This document shows positions 17,699-26,687 of a stretch of DNA of 52,500 bases, piece after piece. This DNA comes from Lachnospiraceae bacterium JLR.KK002 (GTDB lineage: Bacteria; Bacillota; Clostridia; Lachnospirales; Lachnospiraceae), in the NCBI GenBank assembly GCA_036941025.1, contig JAYMNP010000001.1:3582501-3635000 (forward strand), in the 5' to 3' direction. Under the pieces are notes generated by a model that worked only from the letters and a program-made list of their open reading frames with translations, was not told the DNA's origin and made no database searches. Every line of letters starts with the position of its first letter. The stretch's first letter is position 1. Position numbers and translations under genes: made by a program.

Positions 17699-19387
17699 AT
17701 GATTTCAGATAAACTGTATGAACTTGCGTTTGAATATAAGAAAAGAAAGTTGTGGAAAATCCTCTGGGATTTGCAGCTTTTTGGGGTAAAACTGTCCGAT
17801 GGCAGAATCGGTTACATCAGTATTATGGGGGCGGCAGGAGAGCATTGCGCCCTGGGCCTTTATGTTGGCGATGAAGGAATGGAAAGTTTCCGCACCATAG
17901 CCAGAGCCAACAGATATCAGCTTTCCCCTCTGGAATTTCAGGAGCATCTGCTGCAGCAGAATTGTCTGCAGTGTGCCTTTGAGGGGAAAAATGAACTGTC
18001 GGAACAGGAGCTTGAGGAAGCCAGGGCTTATGCCCGTGCACATGATATCAGGATTTCCGGAAAAAATGCCTATCCCCAGTTTGTGAAATATCAGTCCAAC
18101 CACTATCCCTGGCATCTGCAGACAGAACAGGAGCAGGAACTCCTCTGCCAGGCATTGCAGGCAGCCATTGAGCTGTCGGAAATTCTGAAAAGCACCACGC
18201 CCATTGCGTTGGGACTGGCGCCGGTAAATGACCTTACAGAAGAGATTCTGATGCTGGAACCCGGTGAAAAGGGTTTTGTGCTGACCAGTACAAAACTTCC
18301 CTGTATAAAGCCGAAAAAGTGGCCGGCGCCCAAAGCCGGCAATGATATCGGCATAGCCAGCCTGAAACGGATGGAACGGATGGGGGTATGGGAATGTGAG
18401 CTGCTCCGGTTTCCGGAGCCTGTTCGGAACAAACCGGAAGAAATTCCCTATTTCCCCATTATTCTGCTGGCAGTGGAGTCCTCCACAAATTATATCCTTC
18501 CGGTGCCTCCGGTGGAACATTATGAAGATAATCCGGAAGAATTGCTGAATCTGTTTATGGAATCTCTTCAGCAGCAGAAAATATGTCCGGACCGGATAAA
18601 AGTACGGGACCAGCGTACCGCTGCATTTGTGAAAGCCTTTTGCAGCAGGCTGAAAATTACTGTCAGTATGGAAAAAGAACTGCCTGCACTGGAGACTGCG
18701 GAAGCTGATTTTCTGAAACATTTTTCCATGAGCGAAGAGGAAGAAATGGATGAAATGATTCAGATGATGGAAACGATACTGGAACTGAATAAAGAACAGG
18801 TGGAAAGTCTGCCGGAAAACATGGTGGAACAGATTGACATGATTCTGGAACAGGGGATTTTGCCGGAGGAACTGGAGTGGAAAGTCAGGCGTCTTCTGCA
18901 TCCGGAACTGGCTGATAACCGGCCGGACAAATCGGCGTTTCGAACTGTAAAGTCCGGGAGAGACCATTCCTATGTAATCAGTGTTTCCCTGGGGACAGGC
19001 TGTTACCGCCATATCCGGATTTCCGGCAGAAGTACACTGTGGGATCTGCACAGCATTATACTGGAAGCCTTTGGGTTTGACGACGACCATGCCCATGCAT
19101 TTTTCATGGATAATGTGCAGTGGAGCCGCCGGAACTGCTATTTTATGAGGGATATGGAAATGGAATACGATGGTCCGTCCACAGAGGAATGCAGCCTGGA
19201 CCGGGCAGGTCTGTGCAAAGAGAAACAGTTCAAATTTCTGTTTGATTTCGGAGATGAGTGGCTGTTCCAGTGCAAAGTGCTCCGGGTATTGAAAGAAGGC
19301 ACCGAAGAACCGGAAGTTATCAAAAGCAAAGGGGAGGCGCCAAAGCAGTATCCCGACTGGGAGGAGGATGACTGGGAAGGCGAGTGA
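17699..19387 (+). CDS. Plasmid pRiA4b ORF-3-like domain protein, unknown function
   Basis: 562 aa, acidic, no membrane segment. The last 130 residues (about 420-555) form the pRiA4b ORF-3-like domain (YVISVSLGTGCYRHIRISG, then LWDLHSIILEAFGFDDDHAHAFF, ending DFGDEWLFQCKVLRV), a fold also annotated near TnpR-type passengers of IS1096. The N-terminal 400 residues resemble the DUF7309/DUF6930-type region of similar clostridial proteins. A Met/Glu-rich helical segment is near 345-380. Function unknown. Operon position between trpB (15 bp) and the XRE regulator (17 bp). Confidence 0.75.
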   Translation: MISDKLYELAFEYKKRKLWKILWDLQLFGVKLSDGRIGYISIMGAAGEHCALGLYVGDEGMESFRTIARANRYQLSPLEFQEHLLQQNCLQCAFEGKNELSEQELEEARAYARAHDIRISGKNAYPQFVKYQSNHYPWHLQTEQEQELLCQALQAAIELSEILKSTTPIALGLAPVNDLTEEILMLEPGEKGFVLTSTKLPCIKPKKWPAPKAGNDIGIASLKRMERMGVWECELLRFPEPVRNKPEEIPYFPIILLAVESSTNYILPVPPVEHYEDNPEELLNLFMESLQQQKICPDRIKVRDQRTAAFVKAFCSRLKITVSMEKELPALETAEADFLKHFSMSEEEEMDEMIQMMETILELNKEQVESLPENMVEQIDMILEQGILPEELEWKVRRLLHPELADNRPDKSAFRTVKSGRDHSYVISVSLGTGCYRHIRISGRSTLWDLHSIILEAFGFDDDHAHAFFMDNVQWSRRNCYFMRDMEMEYDGPSTEECSLDRAGLCKEKQFKFLFDFGDEWLFQCKVLRVLKEGTEEPEVIKSKGEAPKQYPDWEEDDWEGE

Positions 19388-19404
19388 GAGGGTGAGAAGC
19401 AAAA

Positions 19405-21219
19405 GTGACCAGACACATAGGAAATATGCTTTATTCCATGCGGGAGGAGATTGGAATTTCCCAGAAAGAGCTGGCAGGAGGCCTTCTGAGTATTCCGGAG
19501 CTGTCCCGTCTGGAAAAAGGAGAAAAAACAGCAGATAAAGTATTGCTGGAAGCGCTGTTTCAGCGTTTGGGGAAATCTCTGGATAAACTGGAGACTGCCA
19601 TGTCCCAGGAGGAATATCAGATTGTTTTTCTGCGGACATGTATGTTGGAAAGCCTTATAAAAAAAGATCATCGGTGTGTGGAAGCCCTGTTGGGTGAATA
19701 CAGATTATGCACCGGAGAGCAAAAAGTATTGCACAGGCAGTTTCAGCAGATGATGCAGGCGGTTGACAGATATGTGCAGAATCATATTGCAGAAGAGTGC
19801 ATGGAAGCATTGACGCAGGCCCTGGAACTTACGGTTCCGAAATGGAAACCGGAAAAAGGCAGAAGATATTACCTTTGCGTACAGGAAATACGGATTCTGC
19901 TGCTGATTTGTTATCTGATGATGGAAACTGAATATTTTAAGACAGCAGAAAATTACCTGGAAGTTCTGTTTCAGTACCTGGAAGACCACTATACGGACGG
20001 AGAAGAAAAAGCAAAAATATATCCTCAGTGCGCATGGCTTTTGACAGAGATTTATCTGAAGCAGAACGAGACAGGGAAAGCATATAAAATCTGCAGGCAG
20101 GGGAAAGCATGTCTGGTTCAGAATGGTGTACTGACACTGATGGAGGAATTTTTAAAACTGGAAATAAAGTGTCTTAAGAAGCTGGAAAAGGCAGAAGAAC
20201 AGCCTGAACTGGTACATGAACTGGAAGCAATTCAATTTCTTTCTCAGTTTGCAGGAGAAAAACCTCCGTTAGAAAAAGTATGTTATTTTCTGATGACAAG
20301 CCAGCAGAGCGAAGTGGTGATAAGCAATGAGATGATTCGGGAATTCCGTCTGGCACAGCATTTATCTCAGGAAGCATTAAGCGCAGATATCTGTACGCAG
20401 GAAACCCTTTCAAGGATTGAAAGCGGAAAACGCAGTCCTAACCGGAATAATCTGTATGCCATGATGGAGCGGATGGGTTCTGAGCGAAAAACCTATTACG
20501 GATTTATTGTGGCAGATGATTACAGTCTGTATGAAAAGGTCAGGCTTTTTAAACGCGAAGCGTCGAGAGGAAGAAATGAGGAAGCGCATGTTCTTCTGCA
20601 GGAACTGGAAGAAAGTCTTGACAGGAATATTCTCCTGAACAGGCAGTTTCTGGAGACTGCCTGGCTGCAGGAACAGTGGAGTACAGGAAGAATCTCTGAA
20701 GAACATGCCATTCAGAAGCTGGAAGAACTGCTTCAGTATACGATGAAGGAATATGATGGAGAGATTCATCGGATTCCTTTCCGGCAGGAGTTTGTAATAT
20801 TGAATCAGATAGCCCGTTGTATGAGAAGAAGCGGGAATGTCAGAGGAGCAACTGACCTGTATAAACAGATATTAGGCAGATACGGGAACAGCAGAGTATT
20901 AAAACAGCATCATGCCGTGTCGTTATTTCTTTTGTATATTAATTATACGGGGTATCTGGAAGTGGAAAACAGGCTGGAGGAAGCAGAACTAATTGGAAGA
21001 GAAGGAATCAGACTGACAATGGATTGTCAGAGAGGTGACATAGCAGGAAAGATTATGGGAAATCTTTCCTGTGTGTACGAAAAAAAGGATGGCCAGGAAA
21101 ATGAGGTGCTGGCAGAGACCTGTATGAGATACAGTTATTACATATTAAAGCTGTATGAGGATGATTTTGAGCATACAAAAGAATATTATCAACAAAAGTA
21201 TGAGACGGGCAGGCATTAA
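19405..21219 (+). CDS. XRE-family regulator with two HTH domains and TPR-like helices
   Basis: 604 aa from GTG 19405. A first helix-turn-helix is at residues 5-62 (MREEIGISQKELAGGLLSIPELSRLEKGE) and a second at about 308-365 (REFRLAQHLSQEALSADICTQETLSRIESGKRSP). The rest is alpha-helical, TPR-like (residues 65-290 and 370-600). This resembles peptide-responsive RRNPP-type regulators, but with a duplicated HTH module, so it may act as an internal dimer. Last gene of the 15302-21219 operon. The region just downstream holds a tiny hydrophobic ORF and a perfect palindrome, both candidate partners. Confidence 0.83.
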   Translation: MTRHIGNMLYSMREEIGISQKELAGGLLSIPELSRLEKGEKTADKVLLEALFQRLGKSLDKLETAMSQEEYQIVFLRTCMLESLIKKDHRCVEALLGEYRLCTGEQKVLHRQFQQMMQAVDRYVQNHIAEECMEALTQALELTVPKWKPEKGRRYYLCVQEIRILLLICYLMMETEYFKTAENYLEVLFQYLEDHYTDGEEKAKIYPQCAWLLTEIYLKQNETGKAYKICRQGKACLVQNGVLTLMEEFLKLEIKCLKKLEKAEEQPELVHELEAIQFLSQFAGEKPPLEKVCYFLMTSQQSEVVISNEMIREFRLAQHLSQEALSADICTQETLSRIESGKRSPNRNNLYAMMERMGSERKTYYGFIVADDYSLYEKVRLFKREASRGRNEEAHVLLQELEESLDRNILLNRQFLETAWLQEQWSTGRISEEHAIQKLEELLQYTMKEYDGEIHRIPFRQEFVILNQIARCMRRSGNVRGATDLYKQILGRYGNSRVLKQHHAVSLFLLYINYTGYLEVENRLEEAELIGREGIRLTMDCQRGDIAGKIMGNLSCVYEKKDGQENEVLAETCMRYSYYILKLYEDDFEHTKEYYQQKYETGRH

Positions 21220-21324
21220 TTTACATTTCCACAATCATGGAGTTCGAAAGTCTGGATTGGTGTATGACAACAGTAGGGTAATGAGATAAAGGGAGAAGTT
21301 AATGATATACTACATAAAAGAATA

Positions 21325-21402
21325 ATGATTGTTTTTTCATTAATGGTAATCCTCCTGAAAATTTTTTATTTATTTTATATAGTTTTATGGCAAAGTCTAT
21401 GA
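21325..21402 (+). CDS. Putative 25-aa hydrophobic peptide (tentative)
   Basis: ATG 21325 opens a 25-codon frame, almost entirely Ile/Leu/Phe/Val/Tyr, starting MIVFSLMVILLK. It overlaps by one base (TAATG) the stop of a 7-codon leader frame (ATG 21302) that has a strong AAAGGGAG site, so translation could be coupled. Its stop codon lies inside the 21390 palindrome. A membrane peptide or signalling peptide for the upstream XRE/TPR regulator is possible; chance is also possible because the DNA is AT-rich. Confidence 0.3.
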   Translation: MIVFSLMVILLKIFYLFYIVLWQSL

Positions 21403-21457
21403 CGTTTTTCGAAAATATGCGTTGATGCTGATTTTCGAAAAACGTCATAGACTTTGC
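21390..21457. repeat. Perfect 27-bp inverted repeat with 14-nt loop
   Basis: The arm GCAAAGTCTATGACGTTTTT plus CGAAAAT (21390-21416) is exactly repeated in inverse at 21431-21457. No T-run follows (TTTAAAGG), so it is a poor intrinsic terminator. It may be a protein-binding or recombination site, or an RNA hairpin between the regulator and the secreted protein genes. Confidence 0.9.
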
Positions 21458-21586
21458 ATTTAAAGGTATTATACTTATTATATTATACTTATTATTTTAT
21501 TTACAGGAGGAAAGTGGTATGATAAGAAAAAGTGGGGAAAATTTCTGGCAGCATGTATAACAGCAGCACTTTTTACAGGAATAACT

Positions 21587-22342
21587 ATGAATGTACATGC
21601 ACAGTCCGTGAAGGAAACTGAGCCGAATGATACTATGGAAACAGCAGAAACAATATCAGCAAACAGGCAGACGCCACAGGAGTATATGAAAGGGGATAAT
21701 AGTAATTCCTATGTTGTGAAAGGGTATGTTTCTACAAGTGATGAAGACTGGTTTAAGGTGTATTTAAACAGCGCACAGGACAGCTACTTTTCTATATATT
21801 CAGACATATTGTATTTTCAGATATATGATTCAAATGGAAATCCTGTGACAGAGGAGATTTATGAAACAGATGCTACCAGCCACTATCATGTTTATGATTT
21901 TAATCATTTGCCAACGGGGTATTATTATGTTCGTCTGAGAGGAACAAGAGTAATCGACTCATATCAGTTTTTGTTTGGCAATCCCGTATATCGTACTGGT
22001 AAAGTGATACGAGAAGGAGAAAGAATTTCTTTGTCTTCCGGTAATACAAAGCAGGAGGATATTATAGATTTTACTTATAGTGATTGTCCGGAAAAAGCAC
22101 AGGTTACTACTATCCTGATTGGTGGAGTAAATTCAGGTTATGCGGATAAGGTTGAAGTGGCTTATTCTGAATCTCCCAGCACTTTTATAAAAACATATTC
22201 TGCTGCATGGGGAAGTATTGACGTACCATTCAGTTATAATTATGGATTAGACGGAGCTTATACATTTTCGTATACCTATAAAAATGATAAAACTTTTACG
22301 CCAATATACAGTTTTTATTATATCTATCCGACATTACCATGA
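21587..22342 (+). CDS. Secreted PPC-like protein; signal peptide out of frame with its start codon
   Basis: The 251 codons from ATG 21587 encode VHAQSVKETEPNDTMETA, the EPNDT signature of pre-peptidase C-terminal-type beta domains, then DEDWFKVYL and further beta-rich sequence, aromatic at the C-terminus. Upstream in the same frame lies an obvious signal peptide (KKKWGKFLAACITAALFTG, from 21524), but this frame has no start codon. AGGAGG at 21505 and ATG 21519 are correctly spaced, yet ATG reads ATA AGA AAA.. in the wrong frame and stops after 13 codons. One extra base after ATG (ATGAATAAG) would join them. So the gene appears to carry a 1-bp deletion, or the sequence has an error. As written, an internal start would lack a secretion signal. 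Confidence 0.65.
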   Translation: MNVHAQSVKETEPNDTMETAETISANRQTPQEYMKGDNSNSYVVKGYVSTSDEDWFKVYLNSAQDSYFSIYSDILYFQIYDSNGNPVTEEIYETDATSHYHVYDFNHLPTGYYYVRLRGTRVIDSYQFLFGNPVYRTGKVIREGERISLSSGNTKQEDIIDFTYSDCPEKAQVTTILIGGVNSGYADKVEVAYSESPSTFIKTYSAAWGSIDVPFSYNYGLDGAYTFSYTYKNDKTFTPIYSFYYIYPTLP

Positions 22343-22354
22343 AAGGAGATTTGA

Positions 22355-23296
22355 ATGTTCGAGATAAATAATATGGATATTATTCAAAAAGCCAGGTTGA
22401 ATCAGCTTCAGATGGAACAGGATGCATTAAAAGTTATATTTTCAGCCAACAAGGGAAAGTCCCGTGGGATGTCCCTGGGAAAAGATTCTTATATCCGGCA
22501 AAGCCAGGAACCATACCTGTATGCAGATTATACGGAATCGGGTGTTTTGCGGTCGGCAACCGGAAAAGTGGCCAAAGAAGATATCTGGGATTATCTGAAT
22601 AATCTGAAAGATCTGAAAGGATCCGTTGTAAATAATCAGTTTGTGGTAAAAGGTAAGGTATGTGACATCAGTCAGATTGAAAAATTAGACAGGGAATTGC
22701 TGACAGAGATGAGAGCGGTTGATAATGTTCTGACTTTTGAGTCTGGCGTCTGCTATGGAGTAACAACGAGAGATGGCGGAACGGAAAATACATGGGGAAT
22801 GAGGACAGGAGGTAATGGAAAGCTGTATGTTGCCCGGTCAGAAACCTTATATGCGTTAGAAAATGGTATTATGTTGAAAGAACTTGGAGAATGGAAAACA
22901 TTTTTTTCTGCTCTTACAAATCGCGGTAACGCTGCGGCGGGAGGTATTACAATTTTGCTGGACGAAAGCAAAGTAAAAAGGATGATGGATCAGCTTGGAT
23001 TTGAACCAGGCATGTGTACTGTTATGGTTGATGGAAAGGAAAATACTTTTTTTTACGGTCATGATGGAAGACTTTATCCTAAATATCAGTATGACGGGGC
23101 TTACATTGGAATGACTCAGGGGGATAATTTAATAAATTATGAGGTTGGAGACGAATTTAATTACAATGGAACGATATACAGGATGGATCAAAACGGTCAT
23201 ATCAATGTTCCTTATGGAGAAGATATATTCCATTGTCTGAGTCGTCCGGAAAGCAAATTTGCGAAAAAACTGCGGGGAGAAATGCAAACAGGTTAA
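22355..23296 (+). CDS. Conserved-looking protein of unknown function
   Basis: 313 aa, not recognised. ATG 22355 follows AAAGGAG 12 bp after the secreted-protein gene, so the two are likely co-transcribed. No signal peptide or membrane segment is visible. N-terminal 30 residues are helical (RLNQLQMEQDALKVIFSANKG); a centre with Gly-rich turns (RDGGTENTWGMRTGGNGKLY) and a hydrophobic GGITILLDE strand follows, then Tyr/Gly-rich sequence near the end. AT-richer than the flanking core genes. The absence of a signal peptide argues against classical secretion. An effector-like role is only a guess. Confidence 0.65.
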   Translation: MFEINNMDIIQKARLNQLQMEQDALKVIFSANKGKSRGMSLGKDSYIRQSQEPYLYADYTESGVLRSATGKVAKEDIWDYLNNLKDLKGSVVNNQFVVKGKVCDISQIEKLDRELLTEMRAVDNVLTFESGVCYGVTTRDGGTENTWGMRTGGNGKLYVARSETLYALENGIMLKELGEWKTFFSALTNRGNAAAGGITILLDESKVKRMMDQLGFEPGMCTVMVDGKENTFFYGHDGRLYPKYQYDGAYIGMTQGDNLINYEVGDEFNYNGTIYRMDQNGHINVPYGEDIFHCLSRPESKFAKKLRGEMQTG

Positions 23297-23339
23297 TAGC
23301 AGAGAAAATATGAGAGAGTAGTTACTTCGGGAATAATCA

Positions 23340-23390
23340 GATACACATAATGTCATCTCAGTTTGAGGATGGCGTTATGTGTATTTTTTA
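23340..23390 (+). terminator. Terminator after the unknown gene
   Basis: ATACACATAATGTCATC / GATGGCGTTATGTGTAT stem, followed by TTTTTT. Confidence 0.85.
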
Positions 23391-23477
23391 CTAAGAGAAT
23401 ATTTGACGATATGGTTGAGTTTTTGCCGTACAAATGGTATGATTTCCTATATAAAAAATGGATGCGATAAAATATTT

Positions 23478-24494
23478 ATGAAAAAACAGATAAAAATCCT
23501 GCTTTTGGCAGTTGTTCTGATTATAACCATGGCCGGGTGTCTGCCGGAGAAAGTGCAGGAAAACAGAGAGAAAAGAGTAATTTCTCAGGAACCGGCACAG
23601 GAGAAAGAGGAAACAGTACCCGATGGCCCCATATACCATGAAGATGGAACCATTACTTTGAGTGAAGGTTATACGGCTTTTGGGTTTTATGATATTGAAA
23701 CAGGAAAAATCTATGATTCCGGAACGATATATCCGGTAAAGGACAAAAAAATAACGGGGCGTGTTTCTTTCCAGCAGAATTTTCCGGAAACAAGGCATTA
23801 TCTTTTTATTGCCATGGTGGATTATCAGCAGCAGGAATTTGTGGTAGAGGGAGAAAAATATACGGGCTTTCCATTTGAACTGACAGGGGACACGGAGATG
23901 AATTTCCGGATAGAACTGGATGTAACGGAATCTGCCGAAGAGTTTTCCTATATAATTTTGCCGGAGCCGGAAGAAAAAGCATTTATGAAAGACGGAGAAT
24001 ATCAGGACTGTGTCTTTGAGCTTCAGAGGGGATATGTCTACCGGATTAATCTTATGAATGAATCTGGGGGTCAAAAGGCGGAACCGGATGAGACTGTGGA
24101 AAGCATGGATATTACAGATGCACAGATACCAGACGGATTCATGCTGACAGAAAAGCATGACAGTGTAAAAAATGCAATTGAGATGGTTGTGGAAGGGAAG
24201 TCCGGAGAAATCTGCGAGCTTGTGATTTCAAATAAAAACGGAACAGCAGACGTGGAATATGTGCTTACGGCATTTTTGAACTGGAAACAGATTCCTCTGA
24301 AAGAGGGAGCAGAAAAAGGATATATTAAAGTTCCGGCCGGAAAGGCATACGTTGTTCCCATTACTCTTCCAGAAGCAGAAGCAGATTCCGTATATCAGAT
24401 TTACGGATTCGGATTTCCTTACGGCAAATTAAACAGAAAAGAAATCAGAGAGGATCCGGTCACATTTCGTATGGTAATTAATCCCCGGAAATAG
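23478..24494 (+). CDS. Lipoprotein, unknown function
   Basis: 338 aa with a classic lipoprotein signal: MKKQIKILLLAVVLIITMAGC, lipobox Cys at residue 21. A charged Glu/Lys linker (residues 22-50) leads into beta-rich domains. No family recognised. The start at 23478 is chosen by the signal peptide; no clear ribosome binding site is visible. Stop is 12 bp before the ABC transporter start, so the two are co-transcribed and the lipoprotein may be a partner or substrate receptor of the exporter. Confidence 0.75.
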   Translation: MKKQIKILLLAVVLIITMAGCLPEKVQENREKRVISQEPAQEKEETVPDGPIYHEDGTITLSEGYTAFGFYDIETGKIYDSGTIYPVKDKKITGRVSFQQNFPETRHYLFIAMVDYQQQEFVVEGEKYTGFPFELTGDTEMNFRIELDVTESAEEFSYIILPEPEEKAFMKDGEYQDCVFELQRGYVYRINLMNESGGQKAEPDETVESMDITDAQIPDGFMLTEKHDSVKNAIEMVVEGKSGEICELVISNKNGTADVEYVLTAFLNWKQIPLKEGAEKGYIKVPAGKAYVVPITLPEAEADSVYQIYGFGFPYGKLNRKEIREDPVTFRMVINPRK

Positions 24495-24506
24495 AAGGAG
24501 AAATTG

Positions 24507-26138
24507 ATGAAATCAACAAACAAAGTAAAATACCGGGAACTGGTCCGCCTGTTCCGCAACCTCAGAGGAAAACAGCTGCATTTGCTGTTTTTCTGTATGC
24601 TCTCCACGGTACTGGAGCTGTATTTTGTGTATCAGATACAGGGATTTGTGGATTTGGCGGTATCAAAAGCCCCCTGGCAGGAAGTCCTGAAAGAATTCGG
24701 CAGGATTGGACTCACAGGCCTTCTGGCCTTTGGAGCAGGTCTTTATCAGACGCGGGTATGGCATGTGTTCCGTTATACCCTGATGAACCAGATGCGCACC
24801 ATGATGTACGGGAAACTCCTGAAAAAGCGGGCGGTATTTTTTGATGAGAGAACTACGGGAGACATTGTTTCTGCAGTGATGAATGATGGTTCCCTGATTG
24901 CGGAATCGGCGGGAATCAGCGTGCTGATGCTGGTACTGAATATGACGAAAATTGTCATCATAATCGGCGTGCTGCTGGCCCGAAACCTTCTGCTGGGCAG
25001 TGTGGAGATTCTGGTGGGCGCCCTGTATTTCCTGGCAGTCAACCGTATAAATAAGAAAATGAGGGAGAATTATCAGGCATTTTCCCAGGAAACCGCCAAT
25101 CTGAGCCAGCACCTGACAGAAGATACCAGAGCGGTGCTGGAAATCAAAACTCTGAACGAAAAAGAATTTTTTGAAAAAAGATTTTATTCCCACATATGGG
25201 AGAAATTTTTCCAGGCTGCCAGAAGGATTATCCGTCTGGATGTCTGCTCCTATGGTGTGAATTCTCTGATTTCCATTATATTCCCGGTGTTTATGGTTCT
25301 TCTGGGAAGCGTGTTTCTGTACAGAGGGGAAATTACCGTAGGCTGTATTCTGCTGTTTTACACGTATACCCAGAAGCTGGTGGAACCTCTGAATAATATG
25401 GCAGATTTTTACCGCGGTACCCAGAGGTGTGTGGGAGCTGCGGACCGGATTTATGAATATCTCACGCCGGAAGAAACAACGGAGGGAGTAAGAATTGCTC
25501 CGGAGGAAGAAACCAGGGTGGAACTGGACATCCGGCGGTTTGCCTGGAAAGAGCAGGATATCCTTAACGATATCCATGCATCCTGGAAGAGCGGAGATAA
25601 AGTATTTATAGAGGGAGAAAGCGGTTCCGGAAAGACCACGCTGCTGAAGTTAATCTGCGGCTTTTATCCGGTGACGGAAGGTGTGGTAAAAATCTGCGGC
25701 CGTGACGCCCACGCCATACCGGAAGAAGAACTGTTTGACCTTCTGAAAATACAGTTTCAGGAACCTGTGATTCTGGAAGGGACTCTGCGGGAAAATGTGG
25801 CCCTGGGCGGCCGGTATGAAGACAGGGAAATTCTTCAGATACTGGAACTGGTACAGCTAAAGGAATTTGCCCTGGCACATGGTCTGGACTATTGGATACA
25901 GGAATCCGGCGGAAATCTTTCCGGCGGGCAGAAACAGCGTCTGGCTCTGGCCAGAGTATTAATACGCAGGCCCAGGATTCTGATTATGGACGAGGCTACC
26001 AATGGACTGGATGCGGAAAATGAACGGATAATTCTGGAGAATATAGAGCGGTTTGTGGCGGAAAACGGAAGCATTTTGATTGTTACCTCCCACAAGGACG
26101 GACTGCGGAAGATATGTAATAAGAAGCTGTCCCTGTAG
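24507..26138 (+). CDS. ABC transporter, fused permease and ATP-binding domain
   Basis: 543 aa half-transporter of the ABC exporter type. Residues about 20-305 carry six membrane helices; the nucleotide-binding domain follows with Walker A GESGSGKTTLLK, Q-loop QFQEPVI, signature NLSGGQKQRLALARVL and Walker B ILIMDEATNGLD with a switch His (SHKD). There is no peptidase C39 domain. Start ATG 24507 follows AAGGAG. The last residues are KKLSL. It must dimerise with itself or another half. The preceding lipoprotein suggests export of a peptide or lipid; substrate unknown. Confidence 0.9.
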   Translation: MKSTNKVKYRELVRLFRNLRGKQLHLLFFCMLSTVLELYFVYQIQGFVDLAVSKAPWQEVLKEFGRIGLTGLLAFGAGLYQTRVWHVFRYTLMNQMRTMMYGKLLKKRAVFFDERTTGDIVSAVMNDGSLIAESAGISVLMLVLNMTKIVIIIGVLLARNLLLGSVEILVGALYFLAVNRINKKMRENYQAFSQETANLSQHLTEDTRAVLEIKTLNEKEFFEKRFYSHIWEKFFQAARRIIRLDVCSYGVNSLISIIFPVFMVLLGSVFLYRGEITVGCILLFYTYTQKLVEPLNNMADFYRGTQRCVGAADRIYEYLTPEETTEGVRIAPEEETRVELDIRRFAWKEQDILNDIHASWKSGDKVFIEGESGSGKTTLLKLICGFYPVTEGVVKICGRDAHAIPEEELFDLLKIQFQEPVILEGTLRENVALGGRYEDREILQILELVQLKEFALAHGLDYWIQESGGNLSGGQKQRLALARVLIRRPRILIMDEATNGLDAENERIILENIERFVAENGSILIVTSHKDGLRKICNKKLSL

Positions 26139-26175
26139 TATTTACGAAATAAGAGAATTTCGGTGAAAAGAATGA

Positions 26176-26240
26176 GGGCTGCAGGAAAATGTGATTTCCA
26201 TACCATATATTGCGGAATCACATTTTTCTGCAGCCCCTTT
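26176..26240. terminator. Bidirectional hairpin terminator
   Basis: GGGCTGCAG(G)AAAATGTGATT / AATCACATTTTTCTGCAGCCC with a 20-nt loop. Short T-tract on the plus strand (CCTTTGTT). Lies after the ABC gene. Confidence 0.75.
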
Positions 26241-26524
26241 GTTATATTCCTCTGAGGCGGCAGACACTTCGGTTTCTGTAAATCCAAATGCATCCTCGTA
26301 CTTATCAGAAGTGGTTGTGACAACTTCCAGATAAAACGCCTTTTCTTTTTCGTTCAGCAGATAATCGTTTTGTTATACTGTTCTTCCAGGGTTCGGCAGA
26401 TGCTTTTCCTTGCTTCCGGAAAGGTGTTCTCCTTAATTCCTGCAAAACTCATGGATATCACCGGAAAGGTGCCCTGCAGGTGACGATATTTTTCTTCTTT
26501 CCATATGGAAAGGCCTTCAAACAT
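26240..26524 (-). pseudogene. Remnant of an AAA-ATPase-like/PD-(D/E)XK family gene
   Basis: Reading the minus strand from ATG 26524 gives MFEGLSIWKEEKYRHLQGT then FPVISMSFAGIKENTF, the recognisable middle of the clostridial AAA-ATPase-like (DUF1703-type) proteins. A stop follows, and in another frame NEKEKAFYLEVVTTTSDKYEDAFGFTETEV continues with a piece that belongs later in that family. So two fragments of one gene are joined by deletion and frameshift; neither end is complete. (The second fragment is quoted as three short motifs: NEKEKAFY, TTTSDKYEDAFGF, TETEV.). Confidence 0.7.
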
Positions 26525-26687
26525 TATATTGTATCCCGTTCTGATTCACAATGCATGATTTGAGCAATGTTCCGGGGTATGCGTCTGTATGTATTTTCTG
26601 TTAAATATCGGAAAAAGGTATTGAATTTTCAGCGGGCAAATAGTATGATTCAGGAAACAGACGGTTATGAAAAGGCAGGAGGTCAAC

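Noticed and set aside
17705..19639. 644-codon open frame on the minus strand
   Set aside because: Antisense to the ORF-3-like gene and the start of the XRE gene; composition is Phe/His/Gln-rich as expected of a mirror of a GC-biased gene, and it has no ribosome binding site.
21390..21457. Intrinsic terminator
   Set aside because: Perfect stem but no T-run after either arm on the plus strand.
24504..24506. TTG as start of the ABC transporter
   Set aside because: ATG three bases later has better spacing to AAGGAG.
21300..26138. Prophage or integrative element
   Set aside because: No integrase, terminase, capsid or att-like repeats are seen; only AT-richer accessory genes.
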